Assembly (NCBI GenBank): GCA_037013495.1
Contig: CM072812.1
Location: 78,475,840-78,539,839 of the forward strand
Origin: Hippophae tibetana
Lineage: Eukaryota > Streptophyta > Magnoliopsida > Rosales > Elaeagnaceae
Reading direction: 5' to 3'
Length of the DNA stretch: 64,000 nt
Part shown: one piece after another, positions 24,839-36,879 of the stretch
How the letters are laid out: the number at the start of each line of letters is the position of its first letter
How positions within the stretch are numbered: the first letter of the stretch is position 1
The notes under the pieces: model-generated
Database searches by the model: none
What the model saw: the letters and a program-made list of their open reading frames with translations, nothing else
What the model was told of the DNA's origin: nothing
Translations under genes and position numbers: made by a program

Positions 24839-24885
24839 ATTTTCATCTTCTTGATCTTTGATGCAAAGAATGCATTTGTGGATTT

Positions 24886-26205
24886 TCAGGCATAGAAGCA
24901 GAATACATTCCTTGTTTCTTGGCCAATTTCTAGGTTGTTACAATTAAAATTGGTTTCATATTTGGTGATTTTTTCACCATTTTCTTCTGAAAAAGTCATG
25001 CTACTGTGGGAAATGATGATGACTTTACTAGTTGAATAATTTACTTTAATCTTAGTAGAATTTTCAATCTTCCTGAGTTCATAGTAAATTTGGCTTAGCA
25101 TTTGTCCTCTTAATACACAGAGTTCTTCTGTGTTAAATTCCTTTTCTAGAAGTGCCCTTGGTTTGAAAACCTCTTTGTTTGTGTTGGAGATCTCTATTTT
25201 GATGAAGTGGTAGGGACTAATACTTCCTTCTTCATTCCAGTCCATTAGTAAACTGAAAAATCTAAGATAAATAGGTTTATCACCTGCTTTAATTTTTCTT
25301 CTAAAATTCTTGATTTCTCTTTTAAAATTTTCTGGGAAATAATTTAACTCACTTAAATTAATTCCTGGATATATATTTTCTATTAATCTTATATGAAATG
25401 TTTTATACACAAATATTGGATCAGTTCCTTCCAATATATTGAATTTACTTCCTGTAGGAAATTCATTGTTTGTAGTATAGAATTTCATATCTTCAATATG
25501 TTCTTGTGTAGATTTTCTAGCCAAATTATAGAGACTTAACCATTGTAGCTTGCTGAGGTTTCTGTATTGGTCTTTTTCATCTTTAATGATTGGAGTAGTT
25601 CTAGGAGATGTCTCCTTGAATAGTACTGAATGTTTTACTATTTTTCGTGCCTCTAGAGGAGATGTTTTTCTAAATAGCACTAAAGGCCTTGCTATCTTTC
25701 CAAGATTTTTCAATATGCTTGGAGCTATTGGTTGTTGTTGTAGTGATGTAGAATAATTTCTTATTATCTATTCTGGAGTTATTAGTTTCGATGTTTTGTA
25801 GTTGGCATAACTACCTTCAGCTTCTATTCTGTTGGTGAAGGCTCTATGAGTTACTCCACTAATTCCTAGAATAGATTTGCTAGCTTCTGCCCAGTTGTTA
25901 TAAATTCCTGGTTTTGGGCCATTATAGATGACATAAAGTTTTTTATGTTCTTCTTTTTCTACCTCATCTACCCAATTGAGCTTTGTGGTTTCATAAGTTT
26001 TTGTGAACTGTTAGGTTCTTCCTTTTTTAATGGAGATTCCTCATTTGAGCTTCTAGTCTCTAGAGGTTGTTTTGAACAATTAAGTTCTTCTTGTTTCTTT
26101 CCTGTCTCCATAAGAGATTTATGGAGATATAACAACTTGAGTTGTTCTTGTAGGATTTTTATCTCCTTTTCTTTTATCTTGATTTTGATATCAAGATGTT
26201 CTATT
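24886..26205 (-). pseudogene. Viroplasmin/TAV region of pararetrovirus A (fossil)
   Basis: The N-terminal part holds a caulimovirus viroplasmin domain (YVIYNGPKPGIYNNW and the FTNRIEAEGSYANY end, about 25790-25940), a fold also found at the N-terminus of some RNases H, preceded by a Lys/Glu-rich probable coiled coil (about 26080-26200). A long open frame follows (24886-25713, 275 residues), with motifs such as LSLYNLARKSTQEHIEDMKF. In this virus group the protein forms inclusion bodies and allows reinitiation of translation on polycistronic RNA. Related copies lie at about 36880-38010 and 40440-41176. Broken, but with few breaks. Confidence 0.82.
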
Positions 26206-26245
26206 CATGAAAACATAAAAATAATAAGAGGTGCTAATTTTTTGG

Positions 26246-27231
26246 ATTATTATCACAAATACCCCTGAGGTTTTGCATTTCTTCAAAATTACCCTTAAGT
26301 TTTATTTAATATCAAAAATGCCCATGAACGTTATCAACGTTATATCTTCGTTTAACATTAGGGGCAAAATGGTAATCTCATCCCTATACATATATCACTC
26401 CCGTAGGATAAAAAATCAAAAATACCCACGAGGTTTTCAATATCTTCAGAAATACCCTTAACGTTTAAAAAAAACTACAATACCCCTGAGGTTTAAGGTA
26501 TCTTCAAAAATACCCTTATTATTTAACATAAGTATCAAAAAGCCATGAAAAATCACCTCAATATCTAAAATCTTCTCTATAATAATTAATTTAACTTTAT
26601 CAAAAATATCGATGTTATAATAATTAATTTAACTTTATCAAAAATACCCCTGCTATAATAATTAATTTAACTTCATCAAAAATACCCTTACTTCTCAATA
26701 ACACGATATAAAATATTTTTCAAAAATATTTAACTTGATATTGTGTGCTTTATTAACTTAATTTATCTTCAGGGGTATTTTTGAAAAATATTTTATATCG
26801 TATTATTGAGAAGTAGGAGTATTTTCGATGAAGATAAATTAAATATTGTAGTAGAGAAATTTTTGATGAAATTAAATTAATTATTGTAGCAGAGATATTT
26901 TTGATGAAATTAAATTAATTCTTATAGTAGGGGTATTTTTGATAAAAATAAATTAATTATTATAATTGGGGTATTTTTGAAAAAAAGCAAAACTTCAAGG
27001 GTATTTGTGATAATATTCTCAACAGTAATATTCAAAAAGTTATATAGGTAGGGGTATAAAAGACTTTTCAGATATTGATGTGATTTTTTACGGTTTTTTG
27101 ATGCTTCTGTTAAATAATAAGGGCTTTTTTGAAGATACCTTAAACCTCAGGGGTATTGTAGTTTTTATTTTAAACATTAAGGATATTTTTGAAGATATTG
27201 AAAACCTCGGGGGTATTTTTGATTTTTCCCT
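26246..27231. mobile_element. Inverted-repeat (foldback, MULE-like) DNA transposon
   Basis: About 986 bp that folds back on itself. The ends carry TATCACAAATACCCC... on the left and, inverted, AAATCAAAAATACCCC... on the right. Inside, the left arm (26405-26580) pairs with the right arm (27050-27228), and even the centre consists of inverted copies of AATTAATTTAACTTTATCAA. Flanks ATTTTTTGG (26237-26245) and ATTTTTTTGG (27232-27241) fit a target duplication of about 9 bp, as made by Mutator-like transposases. No ORF, so non-autonomous. It separates the viral RNase H region from the TAV region. Confidence 0.75.
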
Positions 27232-27239
27232 ATTTTTTT

Positions 27240-29390
27240 GGTAAGAGCATCAACTAAGCTATTTTTATGTCCTGGAAAATGTTCAACATCAAAATTGTAA
27301 TGGTTGAACCATTGTTGCCATCTAACTAGTCTTCCTTATTTGTAATCACATGTAATATTAGTTCTTAAGAAATAAGCAAAAATTGTTCTAACAATGAATC
27401 TGGAGCTTATGACATATATTGCAAATTTCTTAATAGTCTTTTTAACAGCTAAATATTCGTTTTCATTACTATGATAGTTTAATTATAAACCATGAAAAGA
27501 TCCTAATTTATATCTACAAAGATAGTCATTTTTGTCATCTACTCTTGCTTTAAGAACTGCTTCTCAATATTCTTGTGAAACATCTATTTCAATTATCATC
27601 TTATCATCTAGTCCTCGATGGTATAAAGTTGGTAAAGTTTTTACCTTTGCTTTTACTTTATCCATATATAGAGTATCTTCTTCTGTCCATTTCCAAATAT
27701 GATCTTTTTTCAATTTTGCTTGTAATGGTTTTCTCATTTATGCAAGTTTCTTGATATATGCTTCTGCATATGTTAAACATCCTAAAAATCTTTGTAATTG
27801 GTTTTTATCTTTTAATTCACTAGAAAAACCTTGAATATTATTTAGTATATGGGGTTGTAGATTATATTTTCCGTTTTCAATTTCCAACCCTAAGTATTTG
27901 ATTTTTTGTTGAGCAAGTACTGCTTTCTTTTCAGAGAGTACAATGCCTTATTTTCTACATTCTTGTATTATGTTGATAATATCCAAATAATGTTTATTTA
28001 ATTCATTAATGAAAACCAAAATATCATCTATGTAAACACAACAAATATCTTGTAATTTCTTAATAATGTTATCCATATATCTTTAAAAAAATACCTAGAG
28101 CTTGTTTTAATCCAAATGATATAACTGTCCATTGGAATTGACCTTGGGGACAACTAAATACTGTTAATTTTTGGGATTCAGTATCCAGTCTTATTTGCCA
28201 AAATCCACTTTTGCAATCAAAACTCGAGAAGTATTTCTTTCCTTTTATTAAAGATAGTAATTCTTCCATTTTTGGAATGAAGTATCCATCATCAATGGTT
28301 TCTTTATTTAGTGCTTTAAAGTTTATTACCATTTTATTTTTTCCTCTTCTTTTCTCTGCTTCTTTCTTAACTAAGAATGTTGGGCTAGAGTGAGGTGAAT
28401 TACTTGGTATTATGACTTTTAATTCCAAAAGTTATCATTGGTTTTACTCTTATGATCTTGTTAGGATCTCTTAATTTTATGTTGACTATTGTTTTAGATT
28501 TATTTATTTTTGGATCCAAAGGATTTTCTGAACTGACAATTTTTTATAGTCTTCTAATGTCTGTTAGGGATTTGTCTTCATATATCTCATTGAGAAAAGA
28601 GTTTTATTTTTCTTCTATATCTAATGAAATATTTTCTAAATATATTTTTTGTTGGTCTTCTATCTCACCGCATTTTCACTTTTTATATTGTTGCATAAAA
28701 GTTGGGTTTGAGACAGTTAAAGTTTTCTTTACTTTAGAAACATAGATGGTATCTCCTTCTAAGGTTGTGAGACTTATTTTGTCATAATGTTGTGTGAAAG
28801 GTTGATATAAGTTTAAGAAATTATTTCCTATTAATAAATCTACTCATGTTTCTTATTGATATATAGTAGGAATGTGAAAGTTTTCTCCTCCTATCATTAT
28901 ATCAATATCTTTTAATACCTGATTGAGTTTTATTGTAGTATTATTAGCAATTCTTACAATTAAATATTTTGGTGCTTGTTTCCAGTTGTCTTATAGAAAT
29001 ACATATCTATTGGCTACACACATACTAGCTCTTGTATCTATATATGCATGTAAATGATAAGTGTTATAGTCTTTGAATTTTAGTCCTATTTTAATGTAAG
29101 TACTATTTGGATTTGTAATACTATACAAATCATTAATCTTTTGATGAAAAATATTCATAATTTGAGTGTTCATATTCTGAGTCAGTTATTTCTTGCTCAG
29201 CTTCTTCCAATAGATAGATACTATTAGTATTATCTATACCAGATTCCTCGATTGGTTCTAATTTTATTTTAAAATCTTCTTCTAAGATTTTTTTTTTGAA
29301 AATTCATTTTTATGTTGAAGTCTGCTTGGACATTCATTAGCATAATGTCCTTCCTCATTATAGATCCAACATCTGCAATTTTTTTCCTAA
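27240..29390 (-). pseudogene. Protease, reverse transcriptase and RNase H region of pararetrovirus A (fossil)
   Basis: Reading on minus: zinc knuckle ([16 protein letters not shown], 29328-29377), aspartic protease (HAYIDTRASMCVANRYVF, about 28990-29050), RT with MVINFKALNKETIDDGYF, FDCKSGFWQIRLD and SCPQGQFQWTV (28069-28428) and the YIDDI active-site motif near 28024-28038, and the RNase H end (DVEHFPGHKNSLVDAL, about 27240-27300). These RT motifs are those of Caulimoviridae rather than Ty3/gypsy elements. Many breaks. Confidence 0.88.
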
Positions 29391-29637
29391 AGGGTAATAA
29401 TTCCTTTTTTCAAAAAGTTTATAAATCTTTCTTCTAAAATATATTTTCTTGTAGTTTTCTCTATTGAATCTCTTTTTATATTTTTGGAAATTTTGTTTTC
29501 TAAATTTATATTTTTTTTATAAAATTTTATAATACATCCATATTTCCTTGGTATTCTAAATCTTTTGTATCACATCAAATTTTATCATTTTTTCTTATTT
29601 GTTTATATTATTTTCCTTCTTGGCATTTAATAATGAT

Positions 29638-30290
29638 TCAATCTTTAAGACTTCTTATTCTTCCTCCTAGAGTATCTGGTATAGTTTCTCTATTCTTTTG
29701 TTCCCAATTTTCTATTAAGGTTTTATATAGTGTTCTAGGTAATTTTTGAAAAAATATTTCTTTATAGGTTGTCCGTATAGAGGGTGATAATTTATGGTAA
29801 TACATTTCATATTCACAAATAAAAGAATCTATGTAACACATGTTACAAATTTCCATATTTGTTAGATGTCATTTAGCTTCATTGATTTCATTTTCACTGG
29901 ATTCAATGATAGTCATTTCTTTATCTTCTCCAATAAATTCTTTGTATATTTAATTTGTTATTGTATCCAAGTATTCTCTTCCCGTGAAAGCATTTCCTTA
30001 CATTAATAAATGTCGTTGATCTGTTAAGTTTGAAAACCAAACTTTTACATTTCTTATCATTTTATGTGCTATAAGCACTCTACAAGTTGAAGGATTTGTT
30101 TGGGTATTATAAGAAGTTTGTATGTTCACACTCATTCAAGTAGCCCATTCATCTAAGACTTTTTTCCTATCTCTTATACAATCTAAATCTAAAAGTTCAG
30201 TTTTATAACTATCATGGACTTTGAACTCTAGTGGAATACTTCGTCTATTTTCCCAATGCAACATTTCCTCCATTTTAGGTGGTTGTCTTC
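29638..30290 (-). pseudogene. Capsid region of pararetrovirus A (fossil)
   Basis: Upstream of the zinc knuckle on minus. Stretches such as MCYIDSFICEYEMYYHKL and a start region with WENRRSIPLEFKVHDSY are shared with the plus-strand copy at about 39840-40420, which supports a conserved protein. Position before the CCHC knuckle fits the coat protein of Caulimoviridae. Broken. Confidence 0.7.
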
Positions 30291-30295
30291 TTCTA

Positions 30296-32150
30296 TAATA
30301 ATTATATTTAATAAAAAATCAATATATTAATTATATGTAATAATTATATTCTTAAGATTTTATTATTATTATTTTACATATTTTTGTTTTTGGATTTTAT
30401 TAAATGCCTTTGCTTCTCCAGTTTTCTGTGCAAAGTGTGAAACGTTTAATTTTGTATCTTTGCAGCTCAAGAGCATATTATTACAAAGGATGTTTTGACT
30501 TTTAAACTTTTTAAATTAAAAAAAATATTCATAAAATTTATAACAATAAAAATAAATTAACATTATTTTTAAAATAATAATTACTATTATTAGAACAAAA
30601 TTTTAATTTCAAAAAATAAATAATTTTAAAATTAGATAGTTTGCTCTAACAATAGTATTTATTCTTTTGAAAATATCATTCCTCGTAAATTAAACTCTAA
30701 TACTGTTAAATAATATTTAATTAAATATCGTTTAACATTAAATAAATTTAAATGATAACAATTTAATTTAAACATTTAACTTAACAATGTTAAGAGATTT
30801 AAGATACCTTTTCTTTGTAAATAAATACTAAAATTTAAGAAAAATCTATTTATTATAAGTATATATACATTACTGTGATTATAATATATAAAATTAATAT
30901 AAGATAAATATTTCATGTTAAACTCTAGTAATAAATTTGTCACAATGTGGCTAACAACATTAATCCCACTTATAACATATTAAAAGCTTAGTGATTGTGT
31001 GGAATACTTAAAGGTATACAAATATTTACATTTTTATATATATTATATATTAATTATAGTATGATGTGTACTCAAATAACTGGATAAATGAAAAAAAATA
31101 TTTTAAAAAAATTAGACATTATAGATGCTCTTTTAAAAAATGCATGCAGAATTTCCGTGAATTCAAAAGGGAAAAATCGCGGGGTAATACGGGATATTAT
31201 GTGGCATTCAATTGTGCTTGAACATATATGTATTATGTCCTAAAGTAGCCAATTCCTGTCCATTTGAAACCCCGAGCTGGATCAAGACTATAGAGACCAA
31301 AGTCCTTCTTTGTAGAATTTTGAAATAAAAGATTCATAAATATTTACATTTAAAAAAAACATATTTAATAATTAAAATATATAATTTAAAAAAACACATA
31401 TATATTAAAAATATTAACATAACATTAAATTTAATCGATTTAAAATTTAAAATTTAAGGTTTAAAATTCATAATTTATGATGTAAAATTTAACAATTAAT
31501 AAAAAAATATTATCGATAAGTCAATATTTTTCCTTTTATTTAAAATATACCTTATAATTATTAACACTATTTTTATCTATTTTTATATGCATATAAGTAA
31601 CACATATATCAATGTACTATTCTCGAAATAACTCTTCATTGATGTCTCATTCCATGTCATGTCAATGAAATAATAACAAAAATAAAACATTTAATTATAA
31701 CTAACTCATATATTTTAATTATTAAAAACAATATAATACATTATTTCATATTTAACGTTATTTAATTATTAATTAAACACTGTTAAACTATAATCATTTG
31801 ACCCATTTAATGTTAAACATCTAATTGGATCTCATCCCATGTTTAAGAACGTCTAATTGAATCTTGTTGGATGTTATTAAAGTGATATATTTTCTTATAA
31901 ATTTTGGGTGTATTATTTTATTCTAAAAAAATATTACTATAAGTGAAAAAAGGTGGTTGTAACTTTCTAAATACATAGTATTCCTGGGTCAAGGACTAGA
32001 TTCTAAAATCAGTAGAGACAATTTCATGAATAGAAGAATGTTACTAACTCACTTATAACCCATTAAATACATGCTCATAGCCTCAGAATATATATATATC
32101 TACTCATATGGTAAACCAGAAAGGAAAACGAGGGATGACTCAAGCAATGA
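30296..32150. other. AT-rich intergenic DNA
   Basis: No gene or clear transposon termini. Low-complexity AT sequence with one less AT-rich island near 31190-31310 that has no ORF. Confidence 0.6.
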
Positions 32151-33046
32151 GGCTCTAACGCATTTTTCACCTAATTATGTACCAAGAGGTTTGTAAAAGC
32201 ATATGGACCCCAAACAAAATCGTGAAGGAACAGAGCGACCTAGCATATAAAAATTACAAGGCATGAAAGGCGTCAAGGCATAAGCTAGGTCTGACTGAAA
32301 TTGAAGTGTATATAGGCAGTGGAGCTCTGGCATGAACTTGTTGTAATGAAGACTAACGCTCGCTTTGCCTGCCAGAGAAAACCAAGGGTGATTATTTAAG
32401 AGTGATTTCTTAACACGCAAGAAAAGTGGTTTTTTTAAAATAGAATTACAGCTTTTCACCACTAACATAGTTGTGCAGCTTGTGCCTGTGATAGCAATTT
32501 AAAGATCTATCATGTTAAAAGTATATGAATTTAGGCCCAAAAGCACGAAACAAACTCATGATACAATATGACACGAACAAGCATAACAAAACACAAACAT
32601 GATTAACATGACATAATTGACAACCCTAAGCCTTGTAGGATAAGTTCCTCCCGTAATGGTTGATGGAAGATTGTGTGTTATTTTAAAGACTTCATATGCG
32701 TTGTGTCATACTAACGGATTCAAGTAATAATCTGAAATTACTACATTTGCAATAAATCAGCCAATATTTATGATACATTAAATTTTTTTTATAGCTATGC
32801 TAATAGCAGATCCAATTTCAGCAAAACTAGGTCAGGGTATTTCATGTCATAAGAGTGCCAATAATCAATTTGCTTTTGTAATTTCAACATATCTCTAAAT
32901 GAATAGAAATATAGAATAGTATATATCAGGAGATTCAGGACATTGCCTCCATATTCTTCAGAAATATCATAAGATTGTACAAAATATACTCATAAGAGGA
33001 GTAATCATTAATTAATTCGAGTAAGGATAAATACCTTAAGCATAGT
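32151..33046 (-). other. 3' flank of the prolyl 4-hydroxylase gene
   Basis: Lies downstream of the stop codon at 33047-33049 on the minus strand and probably holds the 3' UTR. A 97-codon frame at 32175-32468 has no recognisable features and I do not call it a gene. Confidence 0.5.
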
Positions 33047-35384
33047 TCAAGCTTTGTATTCATTGACATGCATCCATTTCGTGGCTGACCACTTATTTCC
33101 CTTAATCACAGCGCAACCACCTGAAATTAAACAATAAGCAAAATGATTGATTATTAACAGATATCCGATAACTAAGAAATAAAAAAATAAAAAATATACA
33201 TATATAGGACATCCTCAACCTGTCAGCAAGAGTGTCCTGACACCAGTACTATTACTATAAATATGGATAAGAGTAGCTAACCATGTAAACTGGATGAATC
33301 TAAAGTTGCATCAGGCTTCATGCTCCAGAAAAGCAATGCATCTCCCATCTTAGGTTTAATAGAAAGTCCTTTTTTTCCACATTCAGATAATTCATTCCAC
33401 CAAGGCACAGAGCTAATATTCCCTTTGGCGGCAGGGAATACTGTTTCACCCCCTTCTTCAACATCTGAGCTGCACCACATTTCAAAGAAGAATTTCCAAG
33501 GTATAAACATATGGTTGTTTCATGCATCAAAGAGATGATGTACTACTCACAGGTACATTAGAACTGTAGCTATTCTTTGACCTCCGTTCACAGTGTTAAA
33601 TGAATCTTGAAAGTAGTCAAAATGCGGTTCATATTTCTGCCCAATTTCATAGTGGAGAATTTGAAGTCCTTCCCCATGTTCTGTGAAATAATGGAGTTGG
33701 CACAAATAACAAACCTATGGATTGTTGTACCATATAATAAACTAATAGCAAAAGTATTTCAAAAGATTGCTAAGAGGAGCTATTAAAGAGTAACAATCTA
33801 GAAGAATGATCAAGGATGTGTTCAAAGGATATATAAAGATGAGCGCATATTTAATTATCTATATTAAACTGAATTCCTGTGGACATTTTTGCAACATTGA
33901 GTGAGGTAATAGAGAGACTCCCTGTTAGAGGTGGTTTTGCAAGAATGTTTGAGTCAGCAGATAGCATCATGATGTGAACAACAGAAGCCAGAGTGACCCA
34001 GTCTACAATGTCCTCCATGTGAACCACATTAATGAAATAATTTTTGACGTGTTCTAAAAGAATATTGGTGCAGGAAAAATCTCACTCGTTTCTTAATCTT
34101 TTCTTTTTCAAAATACCAACTTTGCCACTCTCCCTCAACAAGAAAAATTCCACTCGTTTCTTAGTCTTTTCTTTTTCAAAATACCAACTTTGCCATTTTC
34201 CCTCAACGAAATTATCACATTGTCATTTTTCTTTTATCTTCTCCAAGTGTCCCTAAATCAATCATATCTAAGCTCCATCGAATGGAAACTCATAGACTCA
34301 TGATTAAAAAAGTATGAATTCCTTATTGCATGTTTCTAACTGACATCTATTGGGGGTTTCCTTCCATTTTTCCCAAAATAAACAGTTCCGAAAACGAGGT
34401 TAAAGAAAACAACAGAAGTTCAATTATAATACCTATAGGTATGAAGGTAAAATCAGCAATTCTTTTCTCAATAGTTCTAATAACTTTGTCACGTCCTCTG
34501 GCCAAGAATGTCCCAGAACTTGTGCGCACCCTGAATAAATAGCTAACTTATCAGACACAATGTGATGAAAACTTGGCATGGAAGTAAAAGGAAGACAAAA
34601 ATAAATAATATCTACAAAATGCATCTCAAAAGACGAACAAAAGTGTTATTGCTAAGAATCACGGACCTGCTGTCCATACTCTTTCCGGTTTCACTATCAA
34701 CCACAGTTGACTTTTTCATGCTAGGCTTGGCAAGATTGATCAAATATTCACATTCCTCTTTGGTCTGCCAAAATTATTTAGTCCAATTTAGAAACTACCA
34801 AATCTGTTTATCAATTGAAGGTAACTTTGAGACTCGACGATTATCCAAGACAAGTTACATATACACAGCATGCTAACCTACTCACTAACATAATCAATCT
34901 ATAATCAATTTTATAGTTTCCTATTCGAGTCACAATCGTGCATCATGATTATAACACGGTCTAGAGTTTTTCAAATCATACAAATCATAGAGGAAAAATG
35001 ACAAAATCATACCAAGAAATTATGATAGACGGAAGCTCTAGGTTCCCATGAGATCAATTCAACCCACTGCTCTGTACTTCTCTCATCTCCCTCACTTCTA
35101 TTAAGAAAAAAAAATCAAAATTCTGAAAAGTGTAGCATCCAGCTAAAAATGAAAAAAAAAATGAAGATCAATTAAAAAACCACGAACCTGTCCACAGTAT
35201 TCCGAACAATCGAACTGAGATCGTGAGCCTTGGGCATGTCACTGGAACCACTCGGCACTGAGAGAATCCCTAGGGCAAGAAGAATAAGTACGACACAGGT
35301 GAACAAGACGAGCATAGTGAGAACGAGTGTAGAAGACGAAGTTTTCCGAGTAGGGAGGCGAGAATGCCTCAACTTCGTCGCCAT
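33047..35384 (-). CDS. P4H: Prolyl 4-hydroxylase, type II membrane protein (seven exons)
   Basis: Minus-strand exons 35384-35188, 35097-35013, 34764-34667, 34530-34433, 33680-33551, 33469-33282 and 33120-33047, all with GT-AG introns and phases that fit, give 289 residues. A basic N-terminus precedes one membrane anchor (about residues 20-42, STLVLTMLVLFTCVVLILLA), so the catalytic part faces the ER/Golgi lumen. The C-terminal 2-oxoglutarate/Fe(II) oxygenase domain has the iron ligands H179, D181 (PHFDYF) and H265 (SLHGG) and the 2-oxoglutarate-binding K275 (GNKW), ten residues after the distal His as in known P4Hs. It would hydroxylate proline in peptidyl chains, in plants chiefly hydroxyproline-rich wall glycoproteins such as extensins and arabinogalactan proteins. 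Start is the first in-frame ATG; it gives the standard family length. Intact although flanked on both sides by pararetrovirus fossils. Confidence 0.95.
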
Positions 35385-36349
35385 TGCTAAAGAGCCTTTC
35401 AACGATCGAAAATTGGTAAACCCTCAGATCGATATGAAAAGCTCAATTGGAAGGAGGAGATTGAGATCTGAAACTGTAGGACTAGATCTTGAGGAAGATG
35501 AGTTGCAACGACGCGCTTTTAAGTCTGAAAAGTCTGTCGTGCATGAAGAGAGTCTCGAATGTGTGATACGGTGGGGAGCTTTCAGAAAAGATAAAAGCAC
35601 ATGTGGTTACGAATGGAGTTGGATTTAATTTAGTACAAGTTTTAGTATATAATTATAAATAATGATATTATAATTCAAATAATTTATTACAAATTTTAGT
35701 ATATAATTATATGAGTCATAATATATACATTATAATTCACTTAAATCTATTTAATAAAAAATTATTATAAATTTTTTAAAATATAAATATGTTTTTTTAG
35801 CATTGGTATGATATTTTACCTAAATATTTGGAAAACTTAGTTTAACTACCAATAAGTTTTTAATTTAATATATTTAATATTTTTTATTATTAAAATAGGG
35901 TAATTATCACTAACCTCTTTTATGTTTTGTCCAATTATTAATAACACTCTTTTAAGTTATATTTTGTTTTAGTTAGGTTAATATATTTTGATTATTAATA
36001 TTAATAATACTTTTAAATAATTAACGATATTAACTTTTTATTTAATAATATATATTTTGTAGTGTGTCTTTGATACCATTTTAGTTTAAACTCTGATTAA
36101 TCTTTTGATTGAATATATTTTTAATAAATAAATATTGATTAATTTTTAAGTTTTTAAATTTTTAATAAATTAATATTATTTTTAACAAATAAAATTTAGA
36201 GTTGTATCTAATCTTATTTTATTTTAATGAATATGAGTTTCATCTCTATCTTTTGCTATTTCATATATAATCTTTAATTATCTTATTATAAGCCTTATCT
36301 TTTGGATTGAGAATTGTTTTCAACTAAAGATAGGATACATACTTTTATT
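35385..36349. other. 5' flank of the prolyl 4-hydroxylase gene and AT-rich spacer
   Basis: Positions 35385 to about 35630 are less AT-rich and probably hold the 5' UTR and promoter of the minus-strand P4H gene. The plus-strand frame across exon 1 is a shadow. From 35640 to 36349 there is only AT-rich spacer. Confidence 0.55.
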
Positions 36350-36513
36350 TAAAATATAATAAAGATATTGGGTTTTGATGAAAATATAACTTTTATTCAT
36401 TAAGAAATTAAGATCATAACAACCTTAGTTTCTTACTAATTTACTTTATATGAGTTTGCCTAGAAATTATCTCAGAAGAGATGGATGTATGTTTTTCTTC
36501 ATTATATAAGATT

Positions 36514-36523
36514 TCTTTTATAG
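36514..36523 (-). promoter_or_regulatory. TATA box of pararetrovirus promoter in cluster B
   Basis: CTATAAAAGA on minus, with flanks (ATTTCTTTTATAGAC on plus) like those of the promoter at 24594-24603 and at the same place relative to the TAV region. Confidence 0.5.
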
Positions 36524-36879
36524 ACATAAGAGCAATAATTTTACATATATATCCTAAAAACAAGTGAAAGTATAATTATTACATCTTATTTTTATCTCTT
36601 CCTTTTTCTAAAACAAAGACATGTAGAAGGATAATGATTCCATTTTATCTTATATATTTTTCTTTTTTAAAAACTTATGTTAATACTTATTTAATAAAAA
36701 TCACTTGCCAACATGATTCCTCTTGATACTAGATATATGTGGATTCTTCTTTATACTTTATACAATAAAGGCACTTGTGGTTCTCATTTTGCTTTTTTGT
36801 TAGTTGGCAAATTTATGTTTGTTTCCTTTAGCTACTTCCAATTCATTGTATTGAATAGTATTTCATAATTGATAATTTT

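Larger units (their letters stand above)
23468..30295 (-). mobile_element. Endogenous pararetrovirus A (Caulimoviridae fossil)
   Basis: On the minus strand, right to left: capsid region (about 29640-30290), CCHC zinc knuckle (29328-29377), aspartic protease (about 28990-29175), reverse transcriptase (about 27930-28440), RNase H (about 27240-27900), an inserted DNA transposon (26246-27231), viroplasmin/TAV (24886 to about 26205), an intergenic region with a promoter (about 24130-24885) and two small ORFs (23699-24127 and about 23468-23700). There is no integrase and there are no LTRs, as in plant pararetroviruses. Presence of a TAV gene points to the Caulimovirus/Soymovirus/Cavemovirus/Solendovirus side of the family; the genus is not resolved. 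The pol half has many breaks, the TAV half few. A movement protein is not seen in this copy. Old, integrated, inactive. Confidence 0.9.

Noticed and set aside
32175-32468. 97-codon frame on minus downstream of P4H
   Set aside because: No domain or similarity recognised; probably 3' UTR or flank of the P4H gene.
35230-35628. 132-codon plus-strand frame over P4H exon 1 and its 5' flank
   Set aside because: Antisense shadow of exon 1 and the promoter region; no features of its own.
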